Part shown: positions 34,265 through 43,843 of the stretch, one piece after another
Numbering within the stretch: position 1 is the first letter of the stretch
How the letters are laid out: every line of letters starts with the position of its first letter
Source: Cellulophaga sp. L1A9
Lineage (GTDB): Bacteria > Bacteroidota > Bacteroidia > Flavobacteriales > Flavobacteriaceae
Reading direction: 5' to 3'
NCBI RefSeq assembly: GCF_009797025.1
Contig: NZ_CP047027.1
Span: forward strand, 5,008,469 to 5,072,468
Length of the DNA: 64,000 nucleotides
Translations under genes and position numbers: made by a program
Notes under the pieces: generated by a model
What the model was told of the DNA's origin: nothing
The model's input: only the letters and a program-made list of their open reading frames with translations
Databases searched by the model: none

Positions 34265-35113
34265 TTGAGAAGACACAAACCAGATAAAGGTTGGCAACAT
34301 AAGGTTCACGAAATAATATATGAAGCAGATACCCCATTAGGTAAAGGTTTCGATATTATTTTGATTATTTTAATTATCATTAGTGTAATTATAGTAATGT
34401 TAGAAAGCATTAAAGAACTAGATGCTAAATACCATTCTATTCTTCTTGCTTTTGAATGGGTTATCACTATCTTTTTTACCATTGAATACATTGCTAGAGT
34501 AGTTAGCATTAAAAAACCGTTTAAATATATCTTTAGCTTTTATGGTATTATAGATTTACTTTCTACAATACCACTATACATTTCTTATATTCTTGCCGGA
34601 TCTCAAGTACTACTTGCCATTAGAGCGTTACGATTATTGCGGGTTTTTAGAATATTAAAACTCGTTAGATTTCTTGGTGAAGCATCACAATTAAAAAGTG
34701 CCCTTAAAGCAAGTAGGGCTAAAATCATAGTTTTCTTATTTGCAGTGCTAATCGTCTCAGTTCTTCTGGGAACCCTTATGTATTTAGTAGAAGGTGAGGA
34801 TGCTGGTTTTACAAGCATTCCAATAAGTATTTATTGGACCATTGTTACCCTTACTACGGTAGGATATGGGGATATTGCTCCTATAACACCACAAGGACAA
34901 TTTATTGCCACCCTAATTATGTTGGTGGGGTACGGAATTATCGCTGTTCCAACAGGAATAGTTACCGTAGAATTTGGCAAACAAAAACAAGGAAATTCAA
35001 GTGCAAAAGAAGGAAAATATGTTCATGTAAATACACAATCATGCCCTTCCTGTTCTGCTGAAGGACATAGAGATGATGCAACGCATTGTTATAACTGTGG
35101 AAGTAAATTATAA
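34265..35113 (+). CDS. Voltage-gated ion (potassium) channel with C-terminal zinc ribbon
   Basis: The 282-residue inner-membrane protein has six helices. S4 carries regularly spaced arginines (RALRLLRVFRILKLVR, about 120-136), and the pore has the potassium filter TTVGYGD (about 197-203). After S6 comes a short tail with CPSC and CYNC pairs (C-X2-C-X13-C-X2-C), a likely zinc ribbon. The start is taken as TTG 34265, three bases after the nuclease gene; no in-frame ATG precedes S1 at a good place. The stop codon overlaps the miaA start by one base, so channel and miaA are co-translated. Confidence 0.88.
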   Translation: MRRHKPDKGWQHKVHEIIYEADTPLGKGFDIILIILIIISVIIVMLESIKELDAKYHSILLAFEWVITIFFTIEYIARVVSIKKPFKYIFSFYGIIDLLSTIPLYISYILAGSQVLLAIRALRLLRVFRILKLVRFLGEASQLKSALKASRAKIIVFLFAVLIVSVLLGTLMYLVEGEDAGFTSIPISIYWTIVTLTTVGYGDIAPITPQGQFIATLIMLVGYGIIAVPTGIVTVEFGKQKQGNSSAKEGKYVHVNTQSCPSCSAEGHRDDATHCYNCGSKL

Positions 35114-36018
35114 TGGAAAGAACCTTAATCTCCGTGGTAGGACCTACCGCAATAGGCAAAACAAAACTCGCTATTGCTCTTGCTAAACATTACAATACCG
35201 AAATAATTTCCGCAGATTCACGACAATTTTTTAAAGAAATGAATATTGGAACAGCGGTGCCTTCCTTAGAAGAATTAGCAGCAGCTCCACATCATTTTAT
35301 ACAACACAAAAGCATTTCCGAACCTTATTCTGTTGGTGACTTTGAACGAGATGCCATCGCTAAACTAGAGCAGTTATTTAAACGAAATTCTGTTGTCATT
35401 ATGGTTGGCGGAAGCGGCCTTTACGTAGACGCTGTTACTAAAGGGCTAGATCATTTTCCTGAAGTCGAGGAAAGTGTACGCCAAAAACTGAATAAAGAAC
35501 TTGCTGAAAAAGGTATTTCTGCGCTACAAAAGCAATTACAACACTTAGATCCTGATTATTTTAAAAGAGTTGATATTCATAATCCACACCGATTAGTACG
35601 CGCTTTAGAAATTTGCATTGGAACAGGAAAACCATATTCCTCCTTTTTGAAGAAAGATAAAAACAAAAGATCCTTTAAAACGATTACCATTGGTATTGAG
35701 GCCGATAGAGCAATGATTTATGAGCGTATTAATCTACGAGTAGACCTCATGATAAAAGCAGGACTTCTTGAAGAAGTAAAATCACTAATAGAACACAAAG
35801 CGTTAAATGCCTTGCAAACTGTAGGTTATAAAGAATTATTTAATTATTTTGATGGACTTTGGGAACTAGATTTCGCAATTTCTGAAATCAAAAAAAATAC
35901 AAGAAGATTTTCTAAACGACAACTTACTTGGTTTCGTAAAACAGCGGGAATTACTTGGGTAGATTTTGATGAGAAAATCACAGACGTAGTACATAAAATT
36001 GAAACCGATAATAAATGA
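35113..36018 (+). CDS. miaA: tRNA dimethylallyltransferase
   Basis: The 301-residue enzyme has the P-loop GPTAIGKT (10-17) and the motifs ISADSRQ and GSGLYVDAV. It adds a dimethylallyl group to A37 of tRNAs that read codons starting with U. The length is normal. Its start overlaps the ion channel stop by one base and its stop overlaps the gluconokinase start in an ATGA junction, so it sits in the middle of an operon of unrelated functions. Confidence 0.95.
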   Translation: MERTLISVVGPTAIGKTKLAIALAKHYNTEIISADSRQFFKEMNIGTAVPSLEELAAAPHHFIQHKSISEPYSVGDFERDAIAKLEQLFKRNSVVIMVGGSGLYVDAVTKGLDHFPEVEESVRQKLNKELAEKGISALQKQLQHLDPDYFKRVDIHNPHRLVRALEICIGTGKPYSSFLKKDKNKRSFKTITIGIEADRAMIYERINLRVDLMIKAGLLEEVKSLIEHKALNALQTVGYKELFNYFDGLWELDFAISEIKKNTRRFSKRQLTWFRKTAGITWVDFDEKITDVVHKIETDNK

Positions 36019-36518
36019 ACAAGTTTGATGGCGTAATTTTTTATATAATGGGTGTTTCGGGAACAGGAAAAAGCACCATCGGAAAACTACTTTCTAAAGA
36101 ATGGGGCATTCCATTTTATGATGGTGACGACTTTCATCCCCAAGCAAATATTGATAAAATGGCAGCCGGCCATCCATTAAATGATGAGGACCGCCACGAT
36201 TGGTTAGTGAAACTAAATAGCATAGGTATAGAAAACAGTAATAAAGGTGCTTTAATTGCTTGTTCTGCACTTAAAAAAAAATACCGAACTTTGTTATCTA
36301 ATACATTGCAAAAGCACTGCTTTATCTTTCTAGAAGGCTCTTTTGAACTTATTTATAATAGATTGAATAGCAGAGAGAATCATTTCATGCGTTCAGACCT
36401 TTTAAAGTCTCAATTTGATGCTTTAGAAACACCTGATTCTACGGAGAATGTTATTACAGTATCTATTAGCTTAAATCCTGAAGAAATTATTACCGAAATA
36501 AAAAACCAACTCAACTAG
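36015..36518 (+). CDS. gntK: Gluconokinase
   Basis: The 167-residue kinase has the P-loop GVSGTGKST (13-21) and the gluconokinase motifs YDGDDFHP, HDWLVKLN and ACSALKKKYR. It phosphorylates gluconate to 6-phosphogluconate, feeding the pentose phosphate or Entner-Doudoroff pathway. Its start overlaps the miaA stop by four bases and its stop overlaps the permease start by one, so kinase and permease are co-translated. No GntR-type regulator is adjacent. Confidence 0.93.
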   Translation: MNKFDGVIFYIMGVSGTGKSTIGKLLSKEWGIPFYDGDDFHPQANIDKMAAGHPLNDEDRHDWLVKLNSIGIENSNKGALIACSALKKKYRTLLSNTLQKHCFIFLEGSFELIYNRLNSRENHFMRSDLLKSQFDALETPDSTENVITVSISLNPEEIITEIKNQLN

Positions 36519-37852
36519 TGGAAACTCAACTGATCCTCGCAGTTATATTTGGTATAGCTATCCTTTTATTTTTAATCCTTAAGCTTAAAATCAACGCTTT
36601 TATAGCTTTATTAATTGGAAGTATTACTGTAGGCTTAGTTGCTGGTTTAAATGCTACAGAAATTATTGATACCGTAAAAAATGGTATGGGGGGCACCTTA
36701 GGTTTCGTCGCTACAGTTGTTGGTTTAGGAGCAATGTTTGGGGCAATACTAGAAAGTTCTGGTGGCGCAAAAACCATCGCTAATTTTATGATCTCTAAAT
36801 TCGGATTAAAAAATGCTCCTTCTGCAATGGTTATTTCTGGATTTTTAATCGCAATCCCCGTATTTTTTGATGTTGCTTTTATTATTCTAGTACCTATGAT
36901 CTATGCCTTACAGCGTAAAACAAAAAAATCATTATTACTATACGCTATTCCTCTATTAGCAGGTTTAGCCATTACGCACGCTTTTATCCCTCCCACTCCA
37001 GGCCCTATTGCTGTGGCTGATATTATTGGAGCAGAATTAGGTTGGGTAATTCTTATAGGGTTCATTGTAGGCATCCCTACCGCTTTGGTTAGTGGGTTGC
37101 TTTTTGGAAAATACATTGCAAAAAAAATACACGTTGAAGCCCCTGAAGAAACAGAAAGTACAGTTCATGATCGTCTGCCAGAAATAGGAATCACCTTAGG
37201 TATAATTGGCACACCCATTTTACTGATTTTATTAAATACTTTTATGACTAGTGGTGTCCTAGGGGATGTTGATCCACAAGTATTAAATTTTATTGAATTA
37301 GTCGGTCATCCCTTCACCGCATTAATTATCGCGAATTTATTAGCTTGGTATTTTTTTGGTATCAAACGCGGAATGAGCAAAAATGAATTGTTTAAAATCA
37401 CAAGCAAATCTCTTGAACCTGCAGGAACAATAATTTTATTAACAGGAGCAGGCGGCGTTTTTAAACAAGTTCTAACAGATACAGGAGCGGGTGAATTACT
37501 AGCTACTTCCTTAAGTGATGTAGGTTTTCCTGTTTTAGCTTTTGCATTCACCACTGCGGCTATAGTACGTATTATTCAAGGATCTTCTACTGTGGCCATG
37601 ATTACTTCTGCCGGTCTTGTTGCACCATTACTTATTGAAGCTTCGCTTAGCAAACCAGAATTAGCTTGTTTGGTTATTGCTATTGCTTCTGGAGCCAGTA
37701 TTTTTTCACATGTAAATGATAGCGGATTTTGGCTTGTGGGACAATACCTTAGAATATCGGAAAAAGACACCTTTAAATCTTGGACCATGATGACGACCAT
37801 TTTAGCACTAACTGGCTTTATTTCGGTTTGCATCATTAATCTTTTTCTATAA
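36518..37852 (+). CDS. gntP: GntP-family gluconate:H+ symporter
   Basis: The 444-residue inner-membrane protein has about 12-14 hydrophobic helices and the family motifs FVATVVGLGAMFG, FIPPTPGP and GSSTVAMITSAG. Members take up gluconate with protons. The start is GTG 36518, which overlaps the gluconokinase TAG by one base. Gene order with gntK makes gluconate the most likely substrate. A strong terminator follows immediately. Confidence 0.92.
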   Translation: METQLILAVIFGIAILLFLILKLKINAFIALLIGSITVGLVAGLNATEIIDTVKNGMGGTLGFVATVVGLGAMFGAILESSGGAKTIANFMISKFGLKNAPSAMVISGFLIAIPVFFDVAFIILVPMIYALQRKTKKSLLLYAIPLLAGLAITHAFIPPTPGPIAVADIIGAELGWVILIGFIVGIPTALVSGLLFGKYIAKKIHVEAPEETESTVHDRLPEIGITLGIIGTPILLILLNTFMTSGVLGDVDPQVLNFIELVGHPFTALIIANLLAWYFFGIKRGMSKNELFKITSKSLEPAGTIILLTGAGGVFKQVLTDTGAGELLATSLSDVGFPVLAFAFTTAAIVRIIQGSSTVAMITSAGLVAPLLIEASLSKPELACLVIAIASGASIFSHVNDSGFWLVGQYLRISEKDTFKSWTMMTTILALTGFISVCIINLFL

Positions 37853-37886
37853 AAAAAAGCCATTTGATTTCTCAAATGGCTTTTTT
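37853..37886. terminator. Two-way terminator after gntP
   Basis: The stem AAAAAAGCCATTTGA pairs with TCAAATGGCTTTTTT around a four-base loop. A and T runs on each side serve both gntP and the converging response regulator gene. Confidence 0.88.
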
Positions 37887-37906
37887 ATTTTTTTAATCTG
37901 TTACAG

Positions 37907-38623
37907 TTATTTCTCCTCTGCAGTTTTTACTACTAATCGGAATCCTTCACCGTGAATATTCAAAATCTCTACAGTATCATCAACTTTTAAATATTTTCTA
38001 AGCTTAGCGATGTATACGTCCATACTACGAGATGTAAAATAGTTGTCATCCCTCCATATTTTTGTTAAAGCAAGCTCTCTAGGCATTAAATCATTTTCAT
38101 GTAAAGCCAAAAGACGTAATAACTCATTTTCTTTTGGAGATAATTTCACAGGCTCCTGATCTTTATACTTAAGAAAACGAAGTTTAGAATTTAGTTGGAA
38201 ATTTCCGATTGTAAATTCGAACTTACGACTATCTGCTAAGGTACTTGAAGCTTTCCTTTGTAAAATAGCTTTAAGTTTCATTAAAAGTACTTCAGAGTCA
38301 AATGGTTTATTTAAATAATCATCTGCACCAGCTTTATACCCCTTTAATACATCTTCTTTCATGGTTTTAGCAGTCAAGAATACGATTGGCACATTTTCGT
38401 TTTTTTCGCGAATTTCTTTCGCTAAAGTAAATCCATCTTTATAAGGCATCATCACATCTAAAATACAGATGTCATAATTATCTTTTTTAAATTTTTCAAA
38501 ACCTTCCATTCCGTTTTTTGCTAAAACGACGTCAAAATCGTTCATAGACAAATAATCTTTAAGAACGATACCGAAATTTGGGTCATCCTCTACCAAAAGT
38601 ATTTTTTTGTTTACTGTCTCCAT
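37907..38623 (-). CDS. OmpR-family response regulator
   Basis: The 238-residue protein has a receiver domain with phospho-acceptor Asp56 (ILDVMMPYKDG), the acidic pair in VEDDP near 11-15, and Lys in NKPF, followed by an OmpR-type winged helix (about 135-232). It lies eight bases after its kinase gene. The pair resembles RprX/RprY of Bacteroides, whose regulon includes envelope and stress functions; the name is not certain here. Confidence 0.92.
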   Translation of the reverse strand: METVNKKILLVEDDPNFGIVLKDYLSMNDFDVVLAKNGMEGFEKFKKDNYDICILDVMMPYKDGFTLAKEIREKNENVPIVFLTAKTMKEDVLKGYKAGADDYLNKPFDSEVLLMKLKAILQRKASSTLADSRKFEFTIGNFQLNSKLRFLKYKDQEPVKLSPKENELLRLLALHENDLMPRELALTKIWRDDNYFTSRSMDVYIAKLRKYLKVDDTVEILNIHGEGFRLVVKTAEEK

Positions 38624-38631
38624 AATTTTTT

Positions 38632-40230
38632 TTATATTAAAGGTAATTTCACGTAGAATGTACTTCCTTTTCCTTTCTCACTCTCAACGTAAACTTCACC
38701 TTGATGATCTTCAATAATTTTTTTCACGTAGGACAATCCTAATCCGTGACCTTTTACATTATGTATGTTACCTGTGTGCTCTCTGTAAAACTTTTCAAAA
38801 ACCTTTTTCAAAACAGCTTTGCTCATTCCTGCACCCTGATCTTTTATTTTTATAATAATATTATTATTCGCAACTTCTGTATACACATCTATTTTAGGCG
38901 CCTCTGGCGAATACTTAATAGCATTGTCTAATATATTAACGATAACATTAGTAAAGTGCATGTCACTGGCTAATACTTCACTACTCTCTGCTTCTAAGTG
39001 AAGGTGAATATACCCACCTCTATCGTCTACAATTAACTCTACATGTGCCATTGCATCATGTATTATGTCGTGTATGTCTACTCTATCCTTACTTATATCT
39101 AACTGATTTTTTTCAAGTTTAGAAATTCGGAGTACATTCTCTACCTGAGCATGCATTCTTTTATTCTCATCTTTAATCATTGTTAGGTACCGCTCCACCT
39201 TTTCTTTATCGTCAATAATTTTAGGATTCCTAATCGCTTCTACTGCAAGATTTATTGTGGCAATTGGTGTTTTAAACTCGTGCGTCATGTTATTAATAAA
39301 GTCCGACTTTATTTCCGAAATCTGCTTTTGTCGAATCAATTGATAAATAGCACTGGTATACGCTACCACAATTACTAAGGTAAATAACAAAGACAAAATT
39401 GCCATAGGCAGAATCGTCCGAATTAAATATTTCTTTTTTGCAGGAAAGGTAACGAGCAATGCAAAATTGCTCTCTCCATCAGAATCCTTAAAAATTGGAT
39501 ATTTATAAAGCGTACTACTCTTTGCAAATTTGAATTTTCTAGACTTTACTTTTGTAGGGAGACTTCGGCTATAAATACCATATTCATATTCCGTATTTAT
39601 ATTCCTATTTTTAAGCTCCATATCTAACAAAAGTTCTATCTCTTGTCGTGTAACACGCTTATGAATAGGCCTCGTCTTCGCTTTTTCTTTAAAAACATCT
39701 TCCCAAGCAGCTTTTTCAATAGAGGTTAATCCGCCTATTTTTTCTAACTTCTGTATAGGTGTTAACATATTAGCCTTACCGTCTAAACCATAATCTTCTT
39801 TGAAAATAGTTTTATTACGTATGCTCGTATAGTTTTTTAGAATCGTAGAATCTAATCCAAAACCAATATTATTAGTGTCAAAGAACGTTGATGGGACACT
39901 ATAACTCTCCTCAAGTATCCCGTGTGAATAATACGTTATTTCATTAGAGTTCATATCTCTTTCCATAAAGAAGATATTCTTTAGCAGATCTGGTGCCTTT
40001 GCCTGCCCACCTGCACTATCTCTAATTTTCAAAAGTTCGCTTGTATAATCTGCAAGTTCTCTTTTTTCAATTTTCTCGGTGACTTTATTCAAAATCTCTG
40101 TCACCATACTTGTAAACTGTTCCTCCTTATCCTCTACTGACTGTTTTATCCAATAGCCTTGAACAAAAATTATTCCTATTAGAGACACACTCATTAAGAT
40201 GACAAGAAGAATAAATAAGCGTCTATTCAT
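38632..40230 (-). CDS. Sensor histidine kinase, RprX-like
   Basis: The 532-residue inner-membrane kinase has helices at about 4-26 and 285-307 that flank a periplasmic sensing domain. A HisKA domain with His317 in NMTHEFKTPIATI and an HATPase with NILDNAIKY, DQGAGM and GHGLGLSYV follow. It should pass phosphate to the response regulator encoded directly downstream. The signal is unknown. The upstream neighbour is coaE, on the same strand after a 64-base gap. Confidence 0.92.
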   Translation of the reverse strand: MNRRLFILLVILMSVSLIGIIFVQGYWIKQSVEDKEEQFTSMVTEILNKVTEKIEKRELADYTSELLKIRDSAGGQAKAPDLLKNIFFMERDMNSNEITYYSHGILEESYSVPSTFFDTNNIGFGLDSTILKNYTSIRNKTIFKEDYGLDGKANMLTPIQKLEKIGGLTSIEKAAWEDVFKEKAKTRPIHKRVTRQEIELLLDMELKNRNINTEYEYGIYSRSLPTKVKSRKFKFAKSSTLYKYPIFKDSDGESNFALLVTFPAKKKYLIRTILPMAILSLLFTLVIVVAYTSAIYQLIRQKQISEIKSDFINNMTHEFKTPIATINLAVEAIRNPKIIDDKEKVERYLTMIKDENKRMHAQVENVLRISKLEKNQLDISKDRVDIHDIIHDAMAHVELIVDDRGGYIHLHLEAESSEVLASDMHFTNVIVNILDNAIKYSPEAPKIDVYTEVANNNIIIKIKDQGAGMSKAVLKKVFEKFYREHTGNIHNVKGHGLGLSYVKKIIEDHQGEVYVESEKGKGSTFYVKLPLI

Positions 40231-40294
40231 TGCGGTAAAATTAAAAATTTAACAGTTAGTAGTTAATGCGTTTAACCTAACCTTAACACAAATG

Positions 40295-40894
40295 TTAAAA
40301 TTTAGAAGTAAAAGAAGATAATTTAAGAAGTTGTTTATGAATTTCTGCCACGAGAAAAGAAGTCTTTTCTAAATCTAAATTATTGATCACAAAGTCTGAT
40401 AAAGCAGCTTTCTTTTCATCAGACCATTGATTATCAATGCGTTCTTTAACTTTTTCAATAGAAATATGGTCCCGTGAAACAACCCGTTCTATTCTAATTT
40501 TTTCTGGAGCAGTAACTAATATTATTTTAGCAAATCTATCTTCGGAAGAATTTTCAAATATAATTGCAGTTTCTTGAATAATATACGGGAATTCTTGATT
40601 TTTAACCCAAGAAATGAAATGATCTTTTACTGCGGGATGAACAATTGCATTTAATTTAGCTAACAAATCAGGATTTGTAAATACCTTATTTGCTATGTAC
40701 GATCTATTTAATTTGTTATCCAAATAGGATTCTTCACCTAAAAGCGCTTTAATTTTACCGCTAAGAACTTCTGAATCTACCATAAGTTTTTTAGCCTCTA
40801 AATCTGAATAATAGACAGGCACACCTAAAGCATGAAACATTTTTGCTACCGTAGTTTTTCCACTTCCTATTCCACCTGTTAAACCAACAATCAT
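40295..40894 (-). CDS. coaE: Dephospho-CoA kinase
   Basis: The 199-residue enzyme has the P-loop GGIGSGKT (7-14), the lid-region motif VSRDHISIEKVKERI and normal length. It carries out the last step of coenzyme A synthesis. Its ATG overlaps the stop codon of the YbbR-like gene by one base, so the two are co-translated. CoaBC, an earlier enzyme of the same pathway, is encoded about 6 kb upstream on the same strand. Confidence 0.95.
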   Translation of the reverse strand: MIVGLTGGIGSGKTTVAKMFHALGVPVYYSDLEAKKLMVDSEVLSGKIKALLGEESYLDNKLNRSYIANKVFTNPDLLAKLNAIVHPAVKDHFISWVKNQEFPYIIQETAIIFENSSEDRFAKIILVTAPEKIRIERVVSRDHISIEKVKERIDNQWSDEKKAALSDFVINNLDLEKTSFLVAEIHKQLLKLSSFTSKF

Positions 40895-41859
40895 TATTTC
40901 CGCTTTAAAATATATCGTACTTCGTTAGACATAAGCCGTATATCACTCAAATATTCGGGAAATGTCTCTAACTTTAATACAATGGCATGTTTAGCATCAT
41001 CCTGAATTAAATTGTAATCTGCCACCACACTAAAATCAGTTGTTTTCAGATCTTTTAAATCATCTATTTTTGCTTTACAGACAATCTTTACTGTATCTGG
41101 AAATAGTTTAATTTCAAAATTATCTGGCAAATTTATCACCTTGATAGGTGCTTCTATTATTTTTTCTGAAAACCTAACCACTTTTCCTTTTACAAAGACT
41201 TTAGCGGTAAGGTAGGTGATGTTATCTGTGTTTTCTGGCGTTTGCAACAGCAATTCTTCACTGAAATCTTCAGTCACGTTACTTATTTTTTTCACTTCAG
41301 TTTGGATACTTTCAATTTCCTCCAAAACTTTCCCTGGCCCTTTAACTAAAATACTATCAGGACTTATTATTATAGCCCCTTCTAACATGTAGTTTTGAGA
41401 AAAATCAATTTTCAGTCTTTGCATCACTGGAACTTTTTTTCGCTTCAACTCGTAAATTTCTAAAACGATAGCATCGCCTTCATCTACTCCTAAGAATTCC
41501 ATTGAATGTGGCAATTGTTTTTCTATTTGCAATTGATAGACACTTCTTGGAACGATGTAAGCATCATCCTTTTGTTCTGCTTTTGAGACGTCTATTGTTA
41601 CTGTTTTGTTTTTAAAACCAAAACCTAAAAAAGTAAATCCGCTAGCCTTAAGTTTAACATCAATATGATCTTTTGATGCGCCTACAAATAGCAGGCTGTC
41701 TGGTACGTTTACATATACCACATCAAACGTCGCTCGTCCGGTATAGTCTTCAGAAAGTTTATTAATAAACCACGACATGCTCGAAAAAAATAGAAAAATC
41801 AGGAAGATTTTAACTTTTCGCTTCTGAAGGCTTTTCTTAATTTTTATCATGATCCGCAT
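40894..41859 (-). CDS. YbbR-like (CdaR-type) envelope protein
   Basis: The 321-residue protein has a basic N-terminus, a membrane anchor (about 17-33) and a long beta-rich part with YbbR-like repeats (about 35-320) predicted to be outside the cytoplasm. In Firmicutes, YbbR/CdaR controls the diadenylate cyclase CdaA, but no cdaA gene is seen here. In Bacteroidota a YbbR-like gene commonly lies between coaE and a glycosyltransferase gene. It overlaps both neighbours by one base. Function is unknown; a role in envelope homeostasis is inference. Confidence 0.75.
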   Translation of the reverse strand: MRIMIKIKKSLQKRKVKIFLIFLFFSSMSWFINKLSEDYTGRATFDVVYVNVPDSLLFVGASKDHIDVKLKASGFTFLGFGFKNKTVTIDVSKAEQKDDAYIVPRSVYQLQIEKQLPHSMEFLGVDEGDAIVLEIYELKRKKVPVMQRLKIDFSQNYMLEGAIIISPDSILVKGPGKVLEEIESIQTEVKKISNVTEDFSEELLLQTPENTDNITYLTAKVFVKGKVVRFSEKIIEAPIKVINLPDNFEIKLFPDTVKIVCKAKIDDLKDLKTTDFSVVADYNLIQDDAKHAIVLKLETFPEYLSDIRLMSNEVRYILKRK

Positions 41860-42863
41860 TAGTTTTTAAAGAAGAGCTTAGGAAATAATTCTTCTGCTTT
41901 CTTTGAACTAAAGTTAAGTAAGATTGTTGATTTTAAAAAACCATATCCATAACCTACGAACTGAATACATACCGCCGCTAATGAAAGTAAGGCTATTGCT
42001 GCATTTTTATTTTTCAACAAAGAATCCAAAAATAACAACACAAAGTAAAACAGATATAAGTAGACTGGAAAGTTAAACCCGAGAAAAGCAAAAATTACGG
42101 ATAATAAAAAACCTAAGCAAAAAATAGTGGGAAACCAATAGGTGACTTTTTTTGTTTCAGGATGCCAAGCATTCAATATAGGCCTCACCATACCAAATTT
42201 ATTGACTTGAATGTAAAATTTATTCCAATCTATTCTTCTTTTATGAAATACATAAGCCTCGGGTATTAATTTAGTTTCAAAGCCTTTGCTCCAAATTCTA
42301 ATCGTTAAATCTGGATCTTCCCCGGGATGTATATTCCCATACCCTCCTGTACTCTCGAAAGCTTTTCTTGAAATTCCCATATTAAAGCTTCTGGGCTGAA
42401 ACTTATCTACGGCGGTCTTACCTCCTCGGATACCACCTGTAGTTAAAAAGCTAGTCATTGCATAGTTTATTGCTTTCTGCACTAAAGAGAAGCTCTCATG
42501 CGCTGCATCAGGACCACCATAACAATCTACATATTCTTTTTCTAGCGCTTTTTCCGCCGCGTCTAAATATTGCGGAGGCAAAATACAATCAGAGTCTAAA
42601 ACAATAAAATAATTTCCACGTGCTTTACGCATTCCGTAATTCCTAGAATCACCAGGGCCACTATTAGGTTTTTGAAGATAAGTGATGGATAATTTATTTT
42701 CGAATGCTGCAATTACAGCTTCAGAACTAAGCGTTGAGCCATCTTCTACAATAACAATTTCATACGGCTCTTTATAAGTTTGCATTACCAAACTTTCAAG
42801 CAGCTCTTTAATCTCATTAGGCCTATTGTACACAGGAACTATAAAGGAAAAGTCTAATTTCAT
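41859..42863 (-). CDS. Family 2 glycosyltransferase with C-terminal membrane helices
   Basis: The 334-residue protein has a GT-A domain with FIVPVYNRPNEI at the start, VEDGST near residue 40 and the metal motif LDSDC near 95. A further PGEDPD-L-IRI motif near 180 is typical of processive GT2 enzymes. Two or three hydrophobic helices (about 245-305) anchor it to the inner membrane. Donor and acceptor are unknown; cell-surface polysaccharide or lipid glycosylation is likely. It is co-translated with the YbbR-like gene. Confidence 0.88.
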   Translation of the reverse strand: MKLDFSFIVPVYNRPNEIKELLESLVMQTYKEPYEIVIVEDGSTLSSEAVIAAFENKLSITYLQKPNSGPGDSRNYGMRKARGNYFIVLDSDCILPPQYLDAAEKALEKEYVDCYGGPDAAHESFSLVQKAINYAMTSFLTTGGIRGGKTAVDKFQPRSFNMGISRKAFESTGGYGNIHPGEDPDLTIRIWSKGFETKLIPEAYVFHKRRIDWNKFYIQVNKFGMVRPILNAWHPETKKVTYWFPTIFCLGFLLSVIFAFLGFNFPVYLYLFYFVLLFLDSLLKNKNAAIALLSLAAVCIQFVGYGYGFLKSTILLNFSSKKAEELFPKLFFKN

Positions 42864-42930
42864 TTTGAAATAGCTATAAACATAAAAGCCACCCGAATAA
42901 ACGAATGGCTTTCGATTGAAAATCTAAATT

Positions 42931-43743
42931 TTATTTACTGAAATACTCAATAACTTCTTGACTAACTCCTGTATTAGAGAAGCCTCCATCATGAAATAAA
43001 TTCTGCATGGTAACTTTCTTCGTTAAATCCGAAAATAAAGTAATCGTATAATCAGCACAATCTTGAGCAGTTGCATTTCCTAAAGGAGACATTTTTTCTG
43101 CGTAGCTGATAAAACCATCAAAACCTTTTACCCCTTGACCAGCAGTTGTAGGTGTTGGAGATTGAGAGATTGTGTTTACGCGAACTTTCTTTTCTTTACC
43201 ATAAAAGTATCCAAAACTACGCGCAACAGACTCTAAATACGCCTTATTATCTGCCATGTCATTATAATCAGGAAAAGTACGTTGTGCTGCCATATACGTT
43301 AAGGCCACAATACTCCCCCATTCATTCATAGCATCAGCCTTATAAAGCGTTTGCATTACTTTATGAAAAGATAAAGCAGAAACATCCCAACCTTTAGCTG
43401 TGAAATCATATTTCTCATCCGTATACTTTCTTCCTTTACGAACATTTACAGACATTCCTATAGAATGTAAAACAAAATCTAATTTACCTCCTAAAATTTC
43501 GGTAGCTTTTGCTACTAAATTAGCCAAGTCTTCTTCGCTAGTAGCATCTGCTGGAATAATTTCTGAACCTGTTTTCTTTGCAAGTACATCTATTTGCCCC
43601 ATTCTCATGGCGATAGGCGCATTAGTTAACACAAAAGTTCCGCCTTCTTCATGAACACGTTCTGCAGTCTTCCATGCAATTGAATTTTCATCAAGAGCTC
43701 CGAAGATTATCCCTCTTTTTCCTTTTAATAGGTTGTATGACAT
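42931..43743 (-). CDS. fabI: Enoyl-[acyl-carrier-protein] reductase (NADH)
   Basis: The 270-residue enzyme fits FabI of type II fatty-acid synthesis. The catalytic pair is Tyr160 and Lys167 with the FabI spacing Y-X6-K, and the motifs IFGALDENSIAW and HSIGMS are present. It reduces trans-2-enoyl-ACP in the last step of each elongation cycle. A TATATTTG box (43783-43776) lies about 33 bases before the start on the minus strand, but no TTG is at the usual distance. Confidence 0.95.
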   Translation of the reverse strand: MSYNLLKGKRGIIFGALDENSIAWKTAERVHEEGGTFVLTNAPIAMRMGQIDVLAKKTGSEIIPADATSEEDLANLVAKATEILGGKLDFVLHSIGMSVNVRKGRKYTDEKYDFTAKGWDVSALSFHKVMQTLYKADAMNEWGSIVALTYMAAQRTFPDYNDMADNKAYLESVARSFGYFYGKEKKVRVNTISQSPTPTTAGQGVKGFDGFISYAEKMSPLGNATAQDCADYTITLFSDLTKKVTMQNLFHDGGFSNTGVSQEVIEYFSK

Positions 43744-43843
43744 TTTATTTATTTTAGTATTCCTCTAATTAAATTCAAATATATTAAAATTTGAATGGTT
43801 CGTTTATTTGAAAATTGTTTTATTTTGATGTCTACAATACAGA

